Source of the DNA: an uncultured Phycisphaerales bacterium
Lineage (GTDB): Bacteria; Planctomycetota; Phycisphaerae; Phycisphaerales; SM1A02
DNA: 64,000 nt
Assembly: GCA_905480395.1 (NCBI GenBank)
Contig: CAJQQE010000014.1
Location: 1-64,000, forward strand
Direction of reading: 5' to 3'
Below are positions 42,509 through 52,600 of this stretch, piece after piece; position 1 is the stretch's first letter; each line of letters begins with the position of its first letter. The notes beneath the pieces are model-generated. The model was not told where the DNA came from. It saw only the letters and a list, made by a program, of their open reading frames with translations, and ran no database searches. The position numbers were made by a program, and so were the translations under genes.

Positions 42509-44491
42509 TTGAACGACCACGCCCAAACGCCGTCTTCCCCACCGGTCCCGACCCGCCAGGTGGCGCTGATCGGGAATCCAAATACCGGAAAGACCACCCT
42601 GTTCAACCGCCTCTGCGGTTTGCGGGCTCGGACCGCCAACTATCCTGGGTCCACCGCCGAGATGCGGATCGGACGATGCGACCGGGGCGACCAGAAACTA
42701 GAGATCGTCGACCTCCCCGGCATCTACGGGATGGATCTCGACCTCCCCGAGAGTCGAATGTGCCGAGATTGCCTCGACGGCCGTCTCGAAGAGACGCCGG
42801 ACGCCATCTTGGTGGTCATCGATGCCACCGCACCGGCTCGGGGTATCTCCCTCGCCATCGCCGCGATTGCCCGACGCCTTCCCACGGTGATCGCGCTCAA
42901 CATGGCAGATCTCGCGGCGCGTCGTGGACTCTCCTTCGACGAAGACGCATTGGCGAGAAGGCTCGGTGTTCCGGTGGTGGCCATCAGCGGTCGAACCGGA
43001 CGCGGCATGGATTCGTTGATCGGTGCGCTTCAGACGGCCGTTCCCGGCCACGCCGTCCTCCCGCTTCCCAGCGCGACCAACCGAGAACGGAAGGCATGGA
43101 TCGACGAAGCCATCGCGGGAAGCATGGGCGGCCATGATGCCGTGGGCTCGAGTCGGGACAGCGTTTATGATCGGCTCGACAAGGCGTTCACGCATCCCAT
43201 CCTTGGACTGGTGGTCTTCGTCGGCGTGATGGGCGTGTTGTTCTGGACGATCTTCTCCCTCGCCGGCATCCCGATGGATCTCATCGACGTCCTCTTTGAG
43301 AAATTCGGGGGACTCGCCGCCGAGGTGCTCCCGGCTGGTTCCATTCGTGATCTGGTGGTCGACGGAATCATCGGGGGCATCGCAGGCACCGTGGTCTTCC
43401 TCCCCCAGATCCTGATCCTCTTCTTCCTACTCGCCTTGCTGGAAGACACCGGCTATCTCGCCCGCGCCGCCTTCGTGATGGATCGGGTGATGTGTCGATT
43501 CGGTCTCCCCGGCCAAGCATTCGTCCCCATGCTCTCCAGTCACGCCTGTGCCCTGCCGGGGATCATGTCCGCCAGGCTCGTACCGGATCGAGACGACCGT
43601 CTGACGACGATCCTGGTGGCACCGTTCATGAGTTGCACCGCCCGTCTTCCGGTCTACGTGCTGTTGATCGGCCTCCTCTTCGACGGGTCGCCTTGGCTCG
43701 CCGGATTCGCCTTCGCCGGTTGCTATCTCCTGGGCGCCGCCGCCGCGCTGATCTCTGCGTTGATCGCCCGACGGACGATTCTGCCCGGCCGATCACGACC
43801 CATGGTGCTTGAACTTCCCGCGTATCGGCGCCCGAGCGTTCGGAATGCAATCCTCGTGAGTTGGGACCGAGGCATGGTGTTCATCAAGAACGCCGGTACG
43901 GTCATCCTCGGCATCGTGATCGTGATGTGGTGGTTGAGCGCCTATCCCCGAGCCGAAACCCCCGACACCGCCATCGCCCTCCGCGCCGACGCCGCGGCGA
44001 TCATCACCACCGACCCCGCACTCGCCGAAAATCTGGAAGACCAAGCGAATCGACTCGAACTCAACGCCCAACAGTCCGGTTCCTTTGCCGGACAAATCGG
44101 CAGCTTCGCCGAACCTTTGTTTGCACCGCTGGGCGCGGATCGAACTTTGACCGTGGGCATCCTGACCAGCTTCCTCGCGCGGGAGGTCTTCGTCTCAAGC
44201 CTCGCCGTCTTACAGGGAGGCGGTTCCGACGTCGACGATGACGAAAGCGTTCTCCAACTGGTTCGCGATGCCAGACGCCCCGATGGTTCACCCCTCTTCA
44301 ACACGGCAACCGCGGCATCGATGCTGGTGTTCTTCGTGCTCGCCATGCAATGTCTTCCAACCCTCGCCGTCACTCGACGCGAAACCGGGAGCTGGAAGTG
44401 GCCGGCCCTTCAATTCGCTTGGATGACCGGCCTGGCGTGGGTTCTTTCCGCCCTGGTCTTCGCGGTGGTCACCGCGTCGACCGCCACCTGA
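42509..44491 (+). CDS. feoB: Ferrous iron transport protein B
   Basis: The 660-residue protein has an N-terminal G domain with GNPNTGKTTLFNRLCG (G1), EIVDLPGIYGM (G3) and ALNMADLA (G4, NxxD). The FeoB core with gate motifs follows (FLPQILILFFLLALLEDTGYLARAAFVMD, residues about 299-327; SSHACALPGIMSARLV; TILVAPFMSCTARLPVY) and multiple membrane helices to the C-terminus. It imports Fe(II) under GTP control. The start appears to be TTG 42509, since no in-frame ATG lies upstream of the G1 motif. No strong Shine-Dalgarno sequence is present, so translation may depend on feoA. It is slightly shorter than E. coli FeoB. Confidence 0.95.
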   Translation: MNDHAQTPSSPPVPTRQVALIGNPNTGKTTLFNRLCGLRARTANYPGSTAEMRIGRCDRGDQKLEIVDLPGIYGMDLDLPESRMCRDCLDGRLEETPDAILVVIDATAPARGISLAIAAIARRLPTVIALNMADLAARRGLSFDEDALARRLGVPVVAISGRTGRGMDSLIGALQTAVPGHAVLPLPSATNRERKAWIDEAIAGSMGGHDAVGSSRDSVYDRLDKAFTHPILGLVVFVGVMGVLFWTIFSLAGIPMDLIDVLFEKFGGLAAEVLPAGSIRDLVVDGIIGGIAGTVVFLPQILILFFLLALLEDTGYLARAAFVMDRVMCRFGLPGQAFVPMLSSHACALPGIMSARLVPDRDDRLTTILVAPFMSCTARLPVYVLLIGLLFDGSPWLAGFAFAGCYLLGAAAALISALIARRTILPGRSRPMVLELPAYRRPSVRNAILVSWDRGMVFIKNAGTVILGIVIVMWWLSAYPRAETPDTAIALRADAAAIITTDPALAENLEDQANRLELNAQQSGSFAGQIGSFAEPLFAPLGADRTLTVGILTSFLAREVFVSSLAVLQGGGSDVDDDESVLQLVRDARRPDGSPLFNTATAASMLVFFVLAMQCLPTLAVTRRETGSWKWPALQFAWMTGLAWVLSALVFAVVTASTAT

Positions 44492-44505
44492 AAGGACCCC
44501 GCATC

Positions 44506-44697
44506 ATGCCCATCGATGACTGGCAATTCTGGATCGTGAGTCTCCTGGCCCTACTGGCCCTGGCATTCGTCGCGAAGCCATTGTTTCCGATGAAGTCCAG
44601 ACAGGCCCGCTGCGGCGGCTGCCCCTCAAACGCCTCAGACAATGAGGGCCACGAGAAGCGGGCCAGCCTCACGGTGGGCGGCAAGCGGGTCAGCTGA
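44506..44697 (+). CDS. Small FeoB-associated Cys-containing membrane protein
   Basis: This 63-residue protein has one membrane helix (FWIVSLLALLALAFVAKPLF, residues 8-27) followed by a basic segment with ARCGGCPS, a CxxC pair. It lies 14 bases after feoB with AAAGGA upstream. Small single-pass proteins with a cysteine pair after feoB are a known family and occupy the feoC position. Function is not established; a role in FeoB assembly or iron or redox sensing is plausible. Confidence 0.7.
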   Translation: MPIDDWQFWIVSLLALLALAFVAKPLFPMKSRQARCGGCPSNASDNEGHEKRASLTVGGKRVS

Positions 44698-44729
44698 TCG
44701 AATGATCCCGACACCAAATTTAAAGACGG

Positions 44730-45560
44730 TCAGAATCGCTTGTGGGCTGGCCGACCTTCGGGCGCCTTGACGCCGGCGATGGCCCGAGCGATCACCAAAT
44801 CATCCGCCGTGGTGACCTTGAGGTTTCGTTCACTGCCCTCGACGATCATCACCGACTCCCCGAGTCGCTCGACCAGCATCGCATCGTCGGTCGCACCTTC
44901 AAGATCGGGCTGGGCATAGGCCCGTCGCAGCAACCCGATCTCAAAGACCTGAGGGGTCTGCATCCGCCAGAGATTCGCCCGATCGACTGTCCCCTCGATC
45001 TTTCGAGCCGGGACCTGATGCCCGATCGCTGGTTCATCCCCCAGAATTCCGCCCGCCAAGTCATCCTCGCCACCAATTCCCAAAATCGAGTCGACGGCAG
45101 CATCGCGTTCTGCGGCCTCGACCAACTCGCTGCCACCGCGTTTGAGGGTATCTCGAACCGGAACCCCGGGAACGACCGCGGGGAACGTCTTCGCCGCCTC
45201 AAACACGCGGTCGATCAGTGCTTCATCGATCAAGGGACGCGCCCCATCGTGGATGGCGACGTGGGTGCAACCCTCCGGGATTGCTTCTAAAGCGTTGCGA
45301 ACCGTCTCCCATCGATCGACTCGACCACCGGCCACGATTTGACCACCCAAGAAACTCAGTTGAGCACCAAAACGATCCTGAAAAGTCTCCAGCTCGTCTG
45401 GGGGCCCGGCAACAATGATGGCATGGACGTCATCACGCTTGGTGAACGGCTCGATCGATCGGAGAAGCAACGGACGCCCACCAAAGTCCTGTCCGAGTTT
45501 GTCCCCGGCCCCGAATCGAGTACTGGCGCCGGCGGCGGGAATAATGAGCGCGATTCGCAT
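44730..45560 (-). CDS. ispD: 2-C-methyl-D-erythritol 4-phosphate cytidylyltransferase
   Basis: The 276-residue enzyme shows IIPAAGASTRFGAGDKLGQDFGGRPLL (nucleotide-binding signature), VAGGRVDRWETVRNALEAI, VAIHDGARPLIDEALIDRV, VPVRDTLKR, LWRMQTPQVF and TDDAMLVERLG. It makes CDP-methylerythritol in the MEP isoprenoid pathway. It is longer than E. coli IspD (236) because of an insert of about 30 residues (GIGGEDDLAGGILGDEPAIG) before the TPQ motif. It is the last gene of a leftward set rsmD, prenyltransferase-repeat protein, ispD. Confidence 0.94.
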   Translation of the reverse strand: MRIALIIPAAGASTRFGAGDKLGQDFGGRPLLLRSIEPFTKRDDVHAIIVAGPPDELETFQDRFGAQLSFLGGQIVAGGRVDRWETVRNALEAIPEGCTHVAIHDGARPLIDEALIDRVFEAAKTFPAVVPGVPVRDTLKRGGSELVEAAERDAAVDSILGIGGEDDLAGGILGDEPAIGHQVPARKIEGTVDRANLWRMQTPQVFEIGLLRRAYAQPDLEGATDDAMLVERLGESVMIVEGSERNLKVTTADDLVIARAIAGVKAPEGRPAHKRF

Positions 45561-45593
45561 GTTGAAATCCTCGTCGAAATCAGTCTTCGATCT

Positions 45594-46931
45594 TCAGACG
45601 TCGTCGGGTGCGGCGGCTTTGATTTCTTTGACCTTGACCGCCTTCGGGGGCGCCGGCATGTTTCGGGTTCGCGCGGCGTGTGCCGGCGCCGTCAACGCCA
45701 ACACGGTGACCGCGGTTCCGTAGGCGGCGCTCCGCGGAAAGACCCGATCGTTCCAGCTTCCATCTTCATCACGAACCGACATCAAGAGACGATTCAGACG
45801 ATCACGCCAAGCGGCTCGCTCGGCCTCGGGGAGTCGCTCGATCGCTTCGCCGGCATATCCATGGGCGTAGAAAAAGTAGTACGGGGCCACGCCATAGGGC
45901 GCGACGTGGGTTCCATTTTTCTGCTTCCGCTTCAGCAATTCATCCCAGTGCGTCACGAATGCCGCGAGCGCGGCCCGGATCGCTTCGTCCGTGCCGACTC
46001 CGGTCTGTGAGCGAACCGTTTCGACCGCCAGCATGCGGCCCATCGCCCCCGGAATCATGTCGGGAGATTCGCGGGTTTTTCGCGCTGCCGAGTAGGCCAC
46101 CACGCCCTCTTCACCAATCGTCAGTTCCAACGCCGCCATCGCTCGGTCTCGAAGTCCCTTGGCCACCGGAAATCCCTGTCGCTCGGCCTCGATCAGAACC
46201 TGAATACCCGGAGGCGTCATGAACGGACTGGTTCCACTTGGTGCCGACAACGGACCGCGACGGGCATAGTTCCACCCACCGACCTCGGGAATCTCAATGG
46301 CCGCCAATCCATCCAGATAGAACTGAATGGCGGCGTCATGACGATCCCGGTCGGCGTCTGCGACAAACCCTCGCTCGCGCATCGCCAGTAGAAAGTCACC
46401 GCCGTAAATGTATCCCCAGCCTCGGACGTCGTACCCACCGTCGTACTTCGGATTCATATTGGCGTGGCTCGTGGAGGTCACGACAAATGACCGAGCTCGC
46501 TCGAGCGCGGCTCGACGCATGTCGTCTTCATCACAGCCTGGCACCCGGAGCAGCGCGTTGCCGACGATGGATGTCCCGCCCACTCGGTACCCGATGGGGA
46601 TGACCGTCCGACGTCTGCCACGCCCTTCGATCAGAGATTCCGGATCATCGTCCGTGGCCCCGACTCGATAGACACCTTGGTACGGCCATTCCGCCTTGGT
46701 CGGTCCCTCTTGCCGAGCCAATAGCATCTCGACCGACGCCGCCACCGCGGTCTCAATCTCGGCCTGGTCGACCGCGGGCGCCTTCACCGCTGGCGGTGGC
46801 ACCACGCCATCGGCCCGCCCGTCGATCCTCGCTTCCGTGGCTGGTTCCGTCTTCGTCGGTGCCTGTGCCGCCCAGACCGTTGAAACGCTGGTCATGATCG
46901 CGCCGATGATGAGAATGGTCTTCATGACCAT
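45594..46931 (-). CDS. Exported prenyltransferase/squalene-oxidase-repeat-like protein
   Basis: The 445-residue product (ATG 46931, or ATG 46925 giving MKTILIIGAIMTSVSTVWA) has a signal peptide. A body of alpha-toroid-like repeats follows: DGGYDVRGWGYIYGGDF, VGGWNYARRG and DGSWNDRVFPRSAAYGTAVTVLAL match the QxxDGsW and Y.T...vLAL pattern of prenyltransferase and terpene cyclase repeats. No DxDD catalytic motif was seen, so it is probably not a cyclase. Such exported proteins are frequent in planctomycetes and of unknown function. It overlaps no neighbour and is 33 bases upstream of ispD. Confidence 0.75.
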   Translation of the reverse strand: MVMKTILIIGAIMTSVSTVWAAQAPTKTEPATEARIDGRADGVVPPPAVKAPAVDQAEIETAVAASVEMLLARQEGPTKAEWPYQGVYRVGATDDDPESLIEGRGRRRTVIPIGYRVGGTSIVGNALLRVPGCDEDDMRRAALERARSFVVTSTSHANMNPKYDGGYDVRGWGYIYGGDFLLAMRERGFVADADRDRHDAAIQFYLDGLAAIEIPEVGGWNYARRGPLSAPSGTSPFMTPPGIQVLIEAERQGFPVAKGLRDRAMAALELTIGEEGVVAYSAARKTRESPDMIPGAMGRMLAVETVRSQTGVGTDEAIRAALAAFVTHWDELLKRKQKNGTHVAPYGVAPYYFFYAHGYAGEAIERLPEAERAAWRDRLNRLLMSVRDEDGSWNDRVFPRSAAYGTAVTVLALTAPAHAARTRNMPAPPKAVKVKEIKAAAPDDV

Positions 46932-46977
46932 GACCGTACCGGATTCAGGCGGCTTCAACCAATACCCATCCCACGGT

Positions 46978-47571
46978 TCAGCCCGATTCGGGTGCGGGTG
47001 TGGGCGAAAAGAGGTGCACAAACATATCCAGCGAATAGGCATGCGACTCCGGGCCATCAAAGCCGGGGATTCCCGGAAAGTCTGCCGGGATATCTTCTGG
47101 GGTGCGAAGAATCAGAAAGGATGAGTCCTTCATGTTCTCCCGGCAGCGAACCGCGAGGTCGATGAGCCGCGCCCGGGAGACCTCGTCAGTCCACATGGGG
47201 TACGGCGGATCCAGAAAAACCAGATCGCAATCCCGAGGCGCCTGAGCGAGGGCCGCGGGGCCCAAAGCATCGGCTCGCACCACCGTGGCTCGATCACCGC
47301 AGCCGAGCTCTCGAACGTTGAATTCAAGGATCGAAGCGATGCGGCCATTGAGTTCGACGAAGACGACTTCGCGGGCGCCACGACTCACCGCTTCGAGACC
47401 GATCGCGCCAATGCCGGCAAAGAGGTCCAGGACGACGGCATCCTCGCACCAGCCGCGGAGGAGATTGAAGACCGATTCCTTGACCCGGGCGGTAATCGGC
47501 CGGGTGGTCTCCGAATCAGGTGGACCTTCGAGAATACGAGAACGAAATTCGCCAGCGATAATCTTGAGCAT
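46978..47571 (-). CDS. rsmD: 16S rRNA (guanine966-N2)-methyltransferase RsmD
   Basis: The 197-residue enzyme starts MLKIIAGEFRSRIL. It contains RPITARVKESVFNLL, the SAM motif VLDLFAGIGAIGLEAVSRGA, and LVFLDPPYPMW as the catalytic DPPY. It methylates G966 in 16S rRNA. ATG 47571 is the family start; the frame is open a further 12 codons. It is divergent from the hydrolase gene with 66 bases between. Confidence 0.94.
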   Translation of the reverse strand: MLKIIAGEFRSRILEGPPDSETTRPITARVKESVFNLLRGWCEDAVVLDLFAGIGAIGLEAVSRGAREVVFVELNGRIASILEFNVRELGCGDRATVVRADALGPAALAQAPRDCDLVFLDPPYPMWTDEVSRARLIDLAVRCRENMKDSSFLILRTPEDIPADFPGIPGFDGPESHAYSLDMFVHLFSPTPAPESG

Positions 47572-47637
47572 CCGAGCAGTATCGCGATAATCATCCCAGA
47601 AGACCAATCCGGCCTGACCTCACGAACCTTCCACCGC

Positions 47638-48417
47638 ATGCCCGATCTTGACGCCATCCTCCCAACCAGCCTCCGAGCCATCTCGAGCACTGCCCGACTC
47701 GGACCAGACGTCCCTTCCTTGATCGTTCGGCCAGAGGGAGAGGCCTTGGGGGGACCAAATCGAAAAATTCCCTTCCTGCTCTGGATGCACGGCCGAACCG
47801 CGACCAAGGAGTTGGATCCCGGACGGTATCTCCGCCTCGCCCGGGCGGGAATCGGAAGTTGCGCCATCGATCTCCCCGGGCATGGGGCGCGAAAAACCGA
47901 CGAAGGCCAACAACCGGAACGGATCCTCGACCATATTGAGCAGGCGATTCAGGAGCTCGACGCGGTGATCCTGGGGCTTGCCAGCCACGATTTCGATCTC
48001 GATCGGATGGCCATTGGGGGAATGTCGATGGGCGGGATGGTTGCCATCGCCAGGCTCTGCCAACCGCATCGGTTTCGAGCCGCGATCTTCGAGGCCACCA
48101 GCGGAAACTGGAAAGCCCAACATCAACGCCAGTTCTTCGATCACGAGGCCACCGCCCGCCTCGACCCACTGTCAAACCTTGATTCTTGGCGGGAGATCCC
48201 GGTGCTCGCGGTGCATTCGCGGCTTGATGAATGGGTTCGGCACGAAGGCCAAGCCATGTTTCTGGATGCACTGCGAGCGCGGGCCGACGACCCCACCATC
48301 ATCGAATCGCTCGACTTCGACGAGACCGGCGCGCCGTACGAGCATCTGGGATTTGGTCGATGTTCCAATGCTGCCAGAACCCGCGAGATCGAATTTCTCA
48401 CGCGTTGGCTCGCCTGA
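47638..48417 (+). CDS. Alpha/beta hydrolase (dienelactone-hydrolase-like)
   Basis: The 259-residue protein has an alpha/beta hydrolase core: FLLWMHGRTATKE with the oxyanion HG, IDLPGHGAR, and the nucleophile elbow GGMSMGGMVAI (Ser near 136). The acid is likely Asp in HSRLDEWV and the base His in PYEHLGFG. No signal peptide is present, so it acts in the cytoplasm. Substrate is unknown; prolyl-peptidase-like esterases look similar. It stands alone, divergent from rsmD and convergent with the next gene four bases on. Confidence 0.83.
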   Translation: MPDLDAILPTSLRAISSTARLGPDVPSLIVRPEGEALGGPNRKIPFLLWMHGRTATKELDPGRYLRLARAGIGSCAIDLPGHGARKTDEGQQPERILDHIEQAIQELDAVILGLASHDFDLDRMAIGGMSMGGMVAIARLCQPHRFRAAIFEATSGNWKAQHQRQFFDHEATARLDPLSNLDSWREIPVLAVHSRLDEWVRHEGQAMFLDALRARADDPTIIESLDFDETGAPYEHLGFGRCSNAARTREIEFLTRWLA

Positions 48418-48421
48418 TCAT

Positions 48422-49603
48422 TCACTCAATCGGCGATCGGCCCTGCCAGATCTTCGTTCCGTTGCCAGAGGCCACCACTCGATCGATGAACGCTTCGTAG
48501 CCGGCCTTGAATGACTGATAGTCCTCGTCGAAGTAGGTCGCGATGATGTCCCGCCCCGTATTGGGCCCGAGATTTCGACCCCGCCGCGCGGCGGAACGGT
48601 CGGCATCGTAAAGCGAGGTCGCCACGTGACCGTCAACCGCATCACGAACGAGTTTGATCAGACCAGCGCGATATTTGCCGCCCTCGCCCTCCATGAGGTA
48701 GTGGACGAGCACCCAGACCTGGGCGTAAAAAGTAAGCAGTCCGGACTCGCTTCCCGCGACGAAATACTGGGGCGGCTTCGCGACCAGCTCGTCGAGGTCG
48801 ATTAATCGGCCCCGATACTTTGAAGATCGAAGCTGCCCGTATCGCTCCAAATTGCGCCACGGCATGAAGACCGGCGCCGCATCACTTCGTCGAAAGCGGT
48901 GGCCTTCGGCATACGCCGCCAGACCTTCTTCGAGAAACGCCGGCAACGGGTGCCGGAAGACGCTCTGCGTGTATTGATGCCAGCCCTCGTGGGCAAGCAT
49001 GCAGAGGGTGTCGTATCGCCCGATGTCCCAGATGACACTCTCCGCGTCGATCGTATAACCACCGCGTTCAATACCGAGATAGAGCTTCGCCCCTCGCCCC
49101 AGTCGCCAGCTTGTCCAGGCGGCCCATTCGGCCCGGGTGCCAAAGACAAAAGTGCTCATTCGTTCGGGAGGCGGATCGAGCAGGCCGGCTTCGGATCCTT
49201 CCGCGAGCATGCTCCGATAGTGCCGAAGCGCGCTTCCTGTGAAAACCGGAAGGGCCTTCTGAAGTCGACCGTTGGGAATCGTGAGGTGGAGCAGATGCGT
49301 CGGCGTGGTGACGAGTTCGCCGTCGAATCCACCGAAGCTCCAAGGCTCCGTCGAGACCACCCCACCGATCTCGGTGTCCAGCCCTTGGTCCCCCTGGGGC
49401 GGCATGGGGATCGGCTCATCCTCAACCGCGGCTCGAACCGAGGGTCGAGGGGTTTGATCCGGTTGGGTTTCGCAGGCCGTGACGGAGAGCCAGAGCAGAC
49501 CGATGACCCCCACCACCACCGAGATGGGGTGAGTGCGTGCTTCTCTGAAATACGGAACTTTGGAGAACATCGATGGACATGGTAGCCCGTTCCCGAGGTT
49601 CAT
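48422..49603 (-). CDS. Lipoprotein with a HExxH metalloprotease-like motif
   Basis: The 393-residue product has a lipoprotein signal (VVVGVIGLLWLSVTAC). Its central region has MLAHEGWHQYTQSVF, a HExxH zinc motif, and 17 residues on FLEEGLAAYAEGH, whose Glu could be the third zinc ligand as in gluzincins. The arrangement resembles DUF1570-type proteins of planctomycetes, but I cannot confirm the family. ATG 49603 has AGGAGG almost touching it, so ATG 49570 (MFSKVPYF) may be the real start. It lies downstream of valS on the same strand, 56 bases away. Confidence 0.75.
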   Translation of the reverse strand: MNLGNGLPCPSMFSKVPYFREARTHPISVVVGVIGLLWLSVTACETQPDQTPRPSVRAAVEDEPIPMPPQGDQGLDTEIGGVVSTEPWSFGGFDGELVTTPTHLLHLTIPNGRLQKALPVFTGSALRHYRSMLAEGSEAGLLDPPPERMSTFVFGTRAEWAAWTSWRLGRGAKLYLGIERGGYTIDAESVIWDIGRYDTLCMLAHEGWHQYTQSVFRHPLPAFLEEGLAAYAEGHRFRRSDAAPVFMPWRNLERYGQLRSSKYRGRLIDLDELVAKPPQYFVAGSESGLLTFYAQVWVLVHYLMEGEGGKYRAGLIKLVRDAVDGHVATSLYDADRSAARRGRNLGPNTGRDIIATYFDEDYQSFKAGYEAFIDRVVASGNGTKIWQGRSPIE

Positions 49604-49659
49604 TCCTCCTCTGGCCCCCTCGAACCGGGACGACTCGAATCCGAGCCCCCCGCCAGCGG

Positions 49660-52600
49660 CTACTCCAACGCCGCGAGCCCCGTTTCTGCGGCAAGAAGAT
49701 CTGCCTCGGCGACGCCCAACATCCGGCGAGTTTCCGCGACCATTTCTGGTTTGGCGTTATTCACATATCCGGCATTTCCGAGTTTCCCTTTGAACCCCGC
49801 GACCTGTTTCCGCTTGGCCTCAATGGCCTTCCGCAACCGGTCCCGCTCCCCCTCCACATCGACGGCGTCGAGCAGGTTGGAGAGGAGAATCTGACCGCCT
49901 TCGAAGGGCATCGGAATCGCCCCCTCCGGCGCTTCTTCAAGACCACGAACGGCTTCGAGCCCGGCGAGGGTCTCGACCACGCCTCCAGCGTCGGTGATCA
50001 TCGCCTGAATCGGGGTGGCGGCATGGAGGGTGATCCGCCGCTTTGGCTTGACCTTCCGCTCCCCACGTAGATTCCGAATCGACGCGACCAACGCCTGAAC
50101 GCGGGCGAATTCCGTCTCCGCGGCTTCATCATGAGTCGAACAGTCGATGTCCGGCCACGCACTGATCCCGCATCGATCGGAAAATGGAAGACTCAATCCC
50201 GGAACCCCGGTCTCGCCTTCGATTCCTCGTAATCCTTCGACCCGATGAAGATGGGGCCAAAGCGTCTCGGTCACAAACGGACAGGCTGGATGCAGCATTC
50301 GAAGGATGGCATCGAGTACCGCATGCAGGCGCTGCTGTTGGCTGCGACTCGTGCGTACCGTCGGCTTGATCGCCTCGAGATACCAGTCGCAGAAATCGCG
50401 CCAGACCAGGTCGTACATCGCTTCGGCGTATTGGTTGAAGTGGTACTCGCCCAAGGCATCCTCGACCAGATGCGTGGTTCGATGCAAACGCGAGATGATC
50501 CAACGATCTACCAGCGTTATTTCTATCTCACCCTGATCCTCGACCACCGTCTCAAGATTCGAGAGCGCGAAACGAACGGCATTCCAGAGCTTGTTGCAGA
50601 AATTTCGTCCGGCATCGAATCGGTTCGACGTGTTGCGGGCGAGTGGCCGTTCATCAGAAGACTCGACGTCCCCCACCGCCACCCCGTACGACGTCACCAT
50701 TTTCTTCGAGCCATCCTTGGGCGATTGCTGTTCGGGAGCCGAGACCAGATACCCCGCGTCATTCCGAATGAACTCCGGCGTGAAGGTCTCCCCGGTGTGC
50801 GGGCAAACCATATCGACCGGCATCCGAACATCTTGGCTACCGGTGGCCATCTGAGCCAGCGTGAACCGCATCGCATCCGCACCGTGGCTCTCGATGATGT
50901 CGCGAGGATCCACGCCGTTGCCCAAACTCTTGGACATCTTCTGGCCGTGCCCGTCCTGGATCATGGCGTGGATGAAGACGTGCTGGAAGGGAAGCTTTGC
51001 TTCAAAGTACCGGTTGAACATCACCATGCGACTCACCCACAAGGTGATGATCTCTCGCGCGGTGCACAGCACGTTCCCTGGATTGAAGGTCTCGAGCAGG
51101 CGATCGCCCTCGGGGATTTCATCCGGGAACGCCGCGGGCTCCGGCCAACCCATGGTCGACAACGGCCAGAGGGCGCTGGAGAACCAGGTATCGAGCACGT
51201 CGGGGTCCTGCGCGAATCCCGCGTCGCCGAGCGCCCCGGTGATCGAGGCTTCCCCCGCCTCGATCGTTGACGGTCTCGGGACGCAGATTGATTCTTCAAT
51301 GCTGCCGTCCCCAAGCAATCTCACCCGATGCGCACAGCCCATGGACGTCCAGGCGCTCTCGACCGCGACCATCTCCTCGCCAGCCTTCAATGCAGCAACG
51401 CGGATCGTCTCCTCGGTGTCGGCAGCCGGTGTGATCCGCGACCAGACCGGAATTCGATGCCCCCACCAGAGTTGCCGAGAGATGCACCAGTCCCGGATGT
51501 TCTCGTGCCAGCTCTTAAAAGTCTTGGCATACCGATCCGGGAAGAACGTCAGGCCACCGTCTCCCGCCATGGCGGGACGGTCGCCCACCGCCCCACCTCG
51601 CTGCTGTTCATTCATGGTTCGCAAGGCGCTTCCCGCGAGACGATCATCGGTCACCCGGACATACCACTGGTCCGAGAGATACGGCTCGATCGGGACATGA
51701 CTCCGGTAGCTGTGCCCGACCGCATGCTGGTAGTCGCGGACCGATTCCAGAAGCCCCTGAGATTTGAACCAGTCCACGATCGCGATTCTGGCGTCCTCTC
51801 GACTCATACCAATGAACTTCTGTGCCTCGTCGGTCACGCCGTCACTCCAGCCATACTGGTCGGAGATCGAGCCGTCCGGCGCCATGACATTGATCACCGG
51901 GAGCTCGTGTCGAAGACCAATGTCCCAATCGTTGGGATCATGGGCGGGCGTGACTTTGAGAAAACCAGTCGCCAATGCCGCCTTCGGATCATTGATCGCT
52001 TCCGGACCAAGGCCAAGACTCTCAGCCACGCTCGCTGCGAGGACGACGTACTCGTCTTCGACGATGGGAATGACCCGGCCGGTGATCGGCAGGCGGACCG
52101 ATCGTCCGCGGAGTTCTGCCGCACGCGGATCCTTCGGATTCATCGCGACCGCGGTGTCGCCGAGCATCGTCTCAGGCCGGGTGGTCGCCACGGTGACGAA
52201 TCCGTCACCGTCGGCAAGCGGGTACTGGAGGTACCACATGTGCCCCGCCACATCGTGCATTTCGACCTCGTCATCGGCCAACGCCGTGCGGGTCGCCGGA
52301 TCCCAGTTCACCAGTCGCTTGCCCCGGTAAATGAGGCCATCCGCGAAGAGTCGGAAGAACGCCTCGCGCACCGCCGCGGCACACACCGGATCCATGGTGA
52401 ATCGAGTTCGATCAAAATCACAGGAACACCCCATCTCCTCCAGCTGGCTGAGAATCGTGGTCTCGTATTCGTCCTTCCAGCCCTGCACTTGATCAATGAA
52501 CTGTTCTCGTGTGAAGTCCGTTCGTCGCTTCCCTTGCCGGAGCAACCGCTTCTCGACCACCGTCTGCGTCGCGATGCCAGCATGGTCGGTCCCGGGCATC

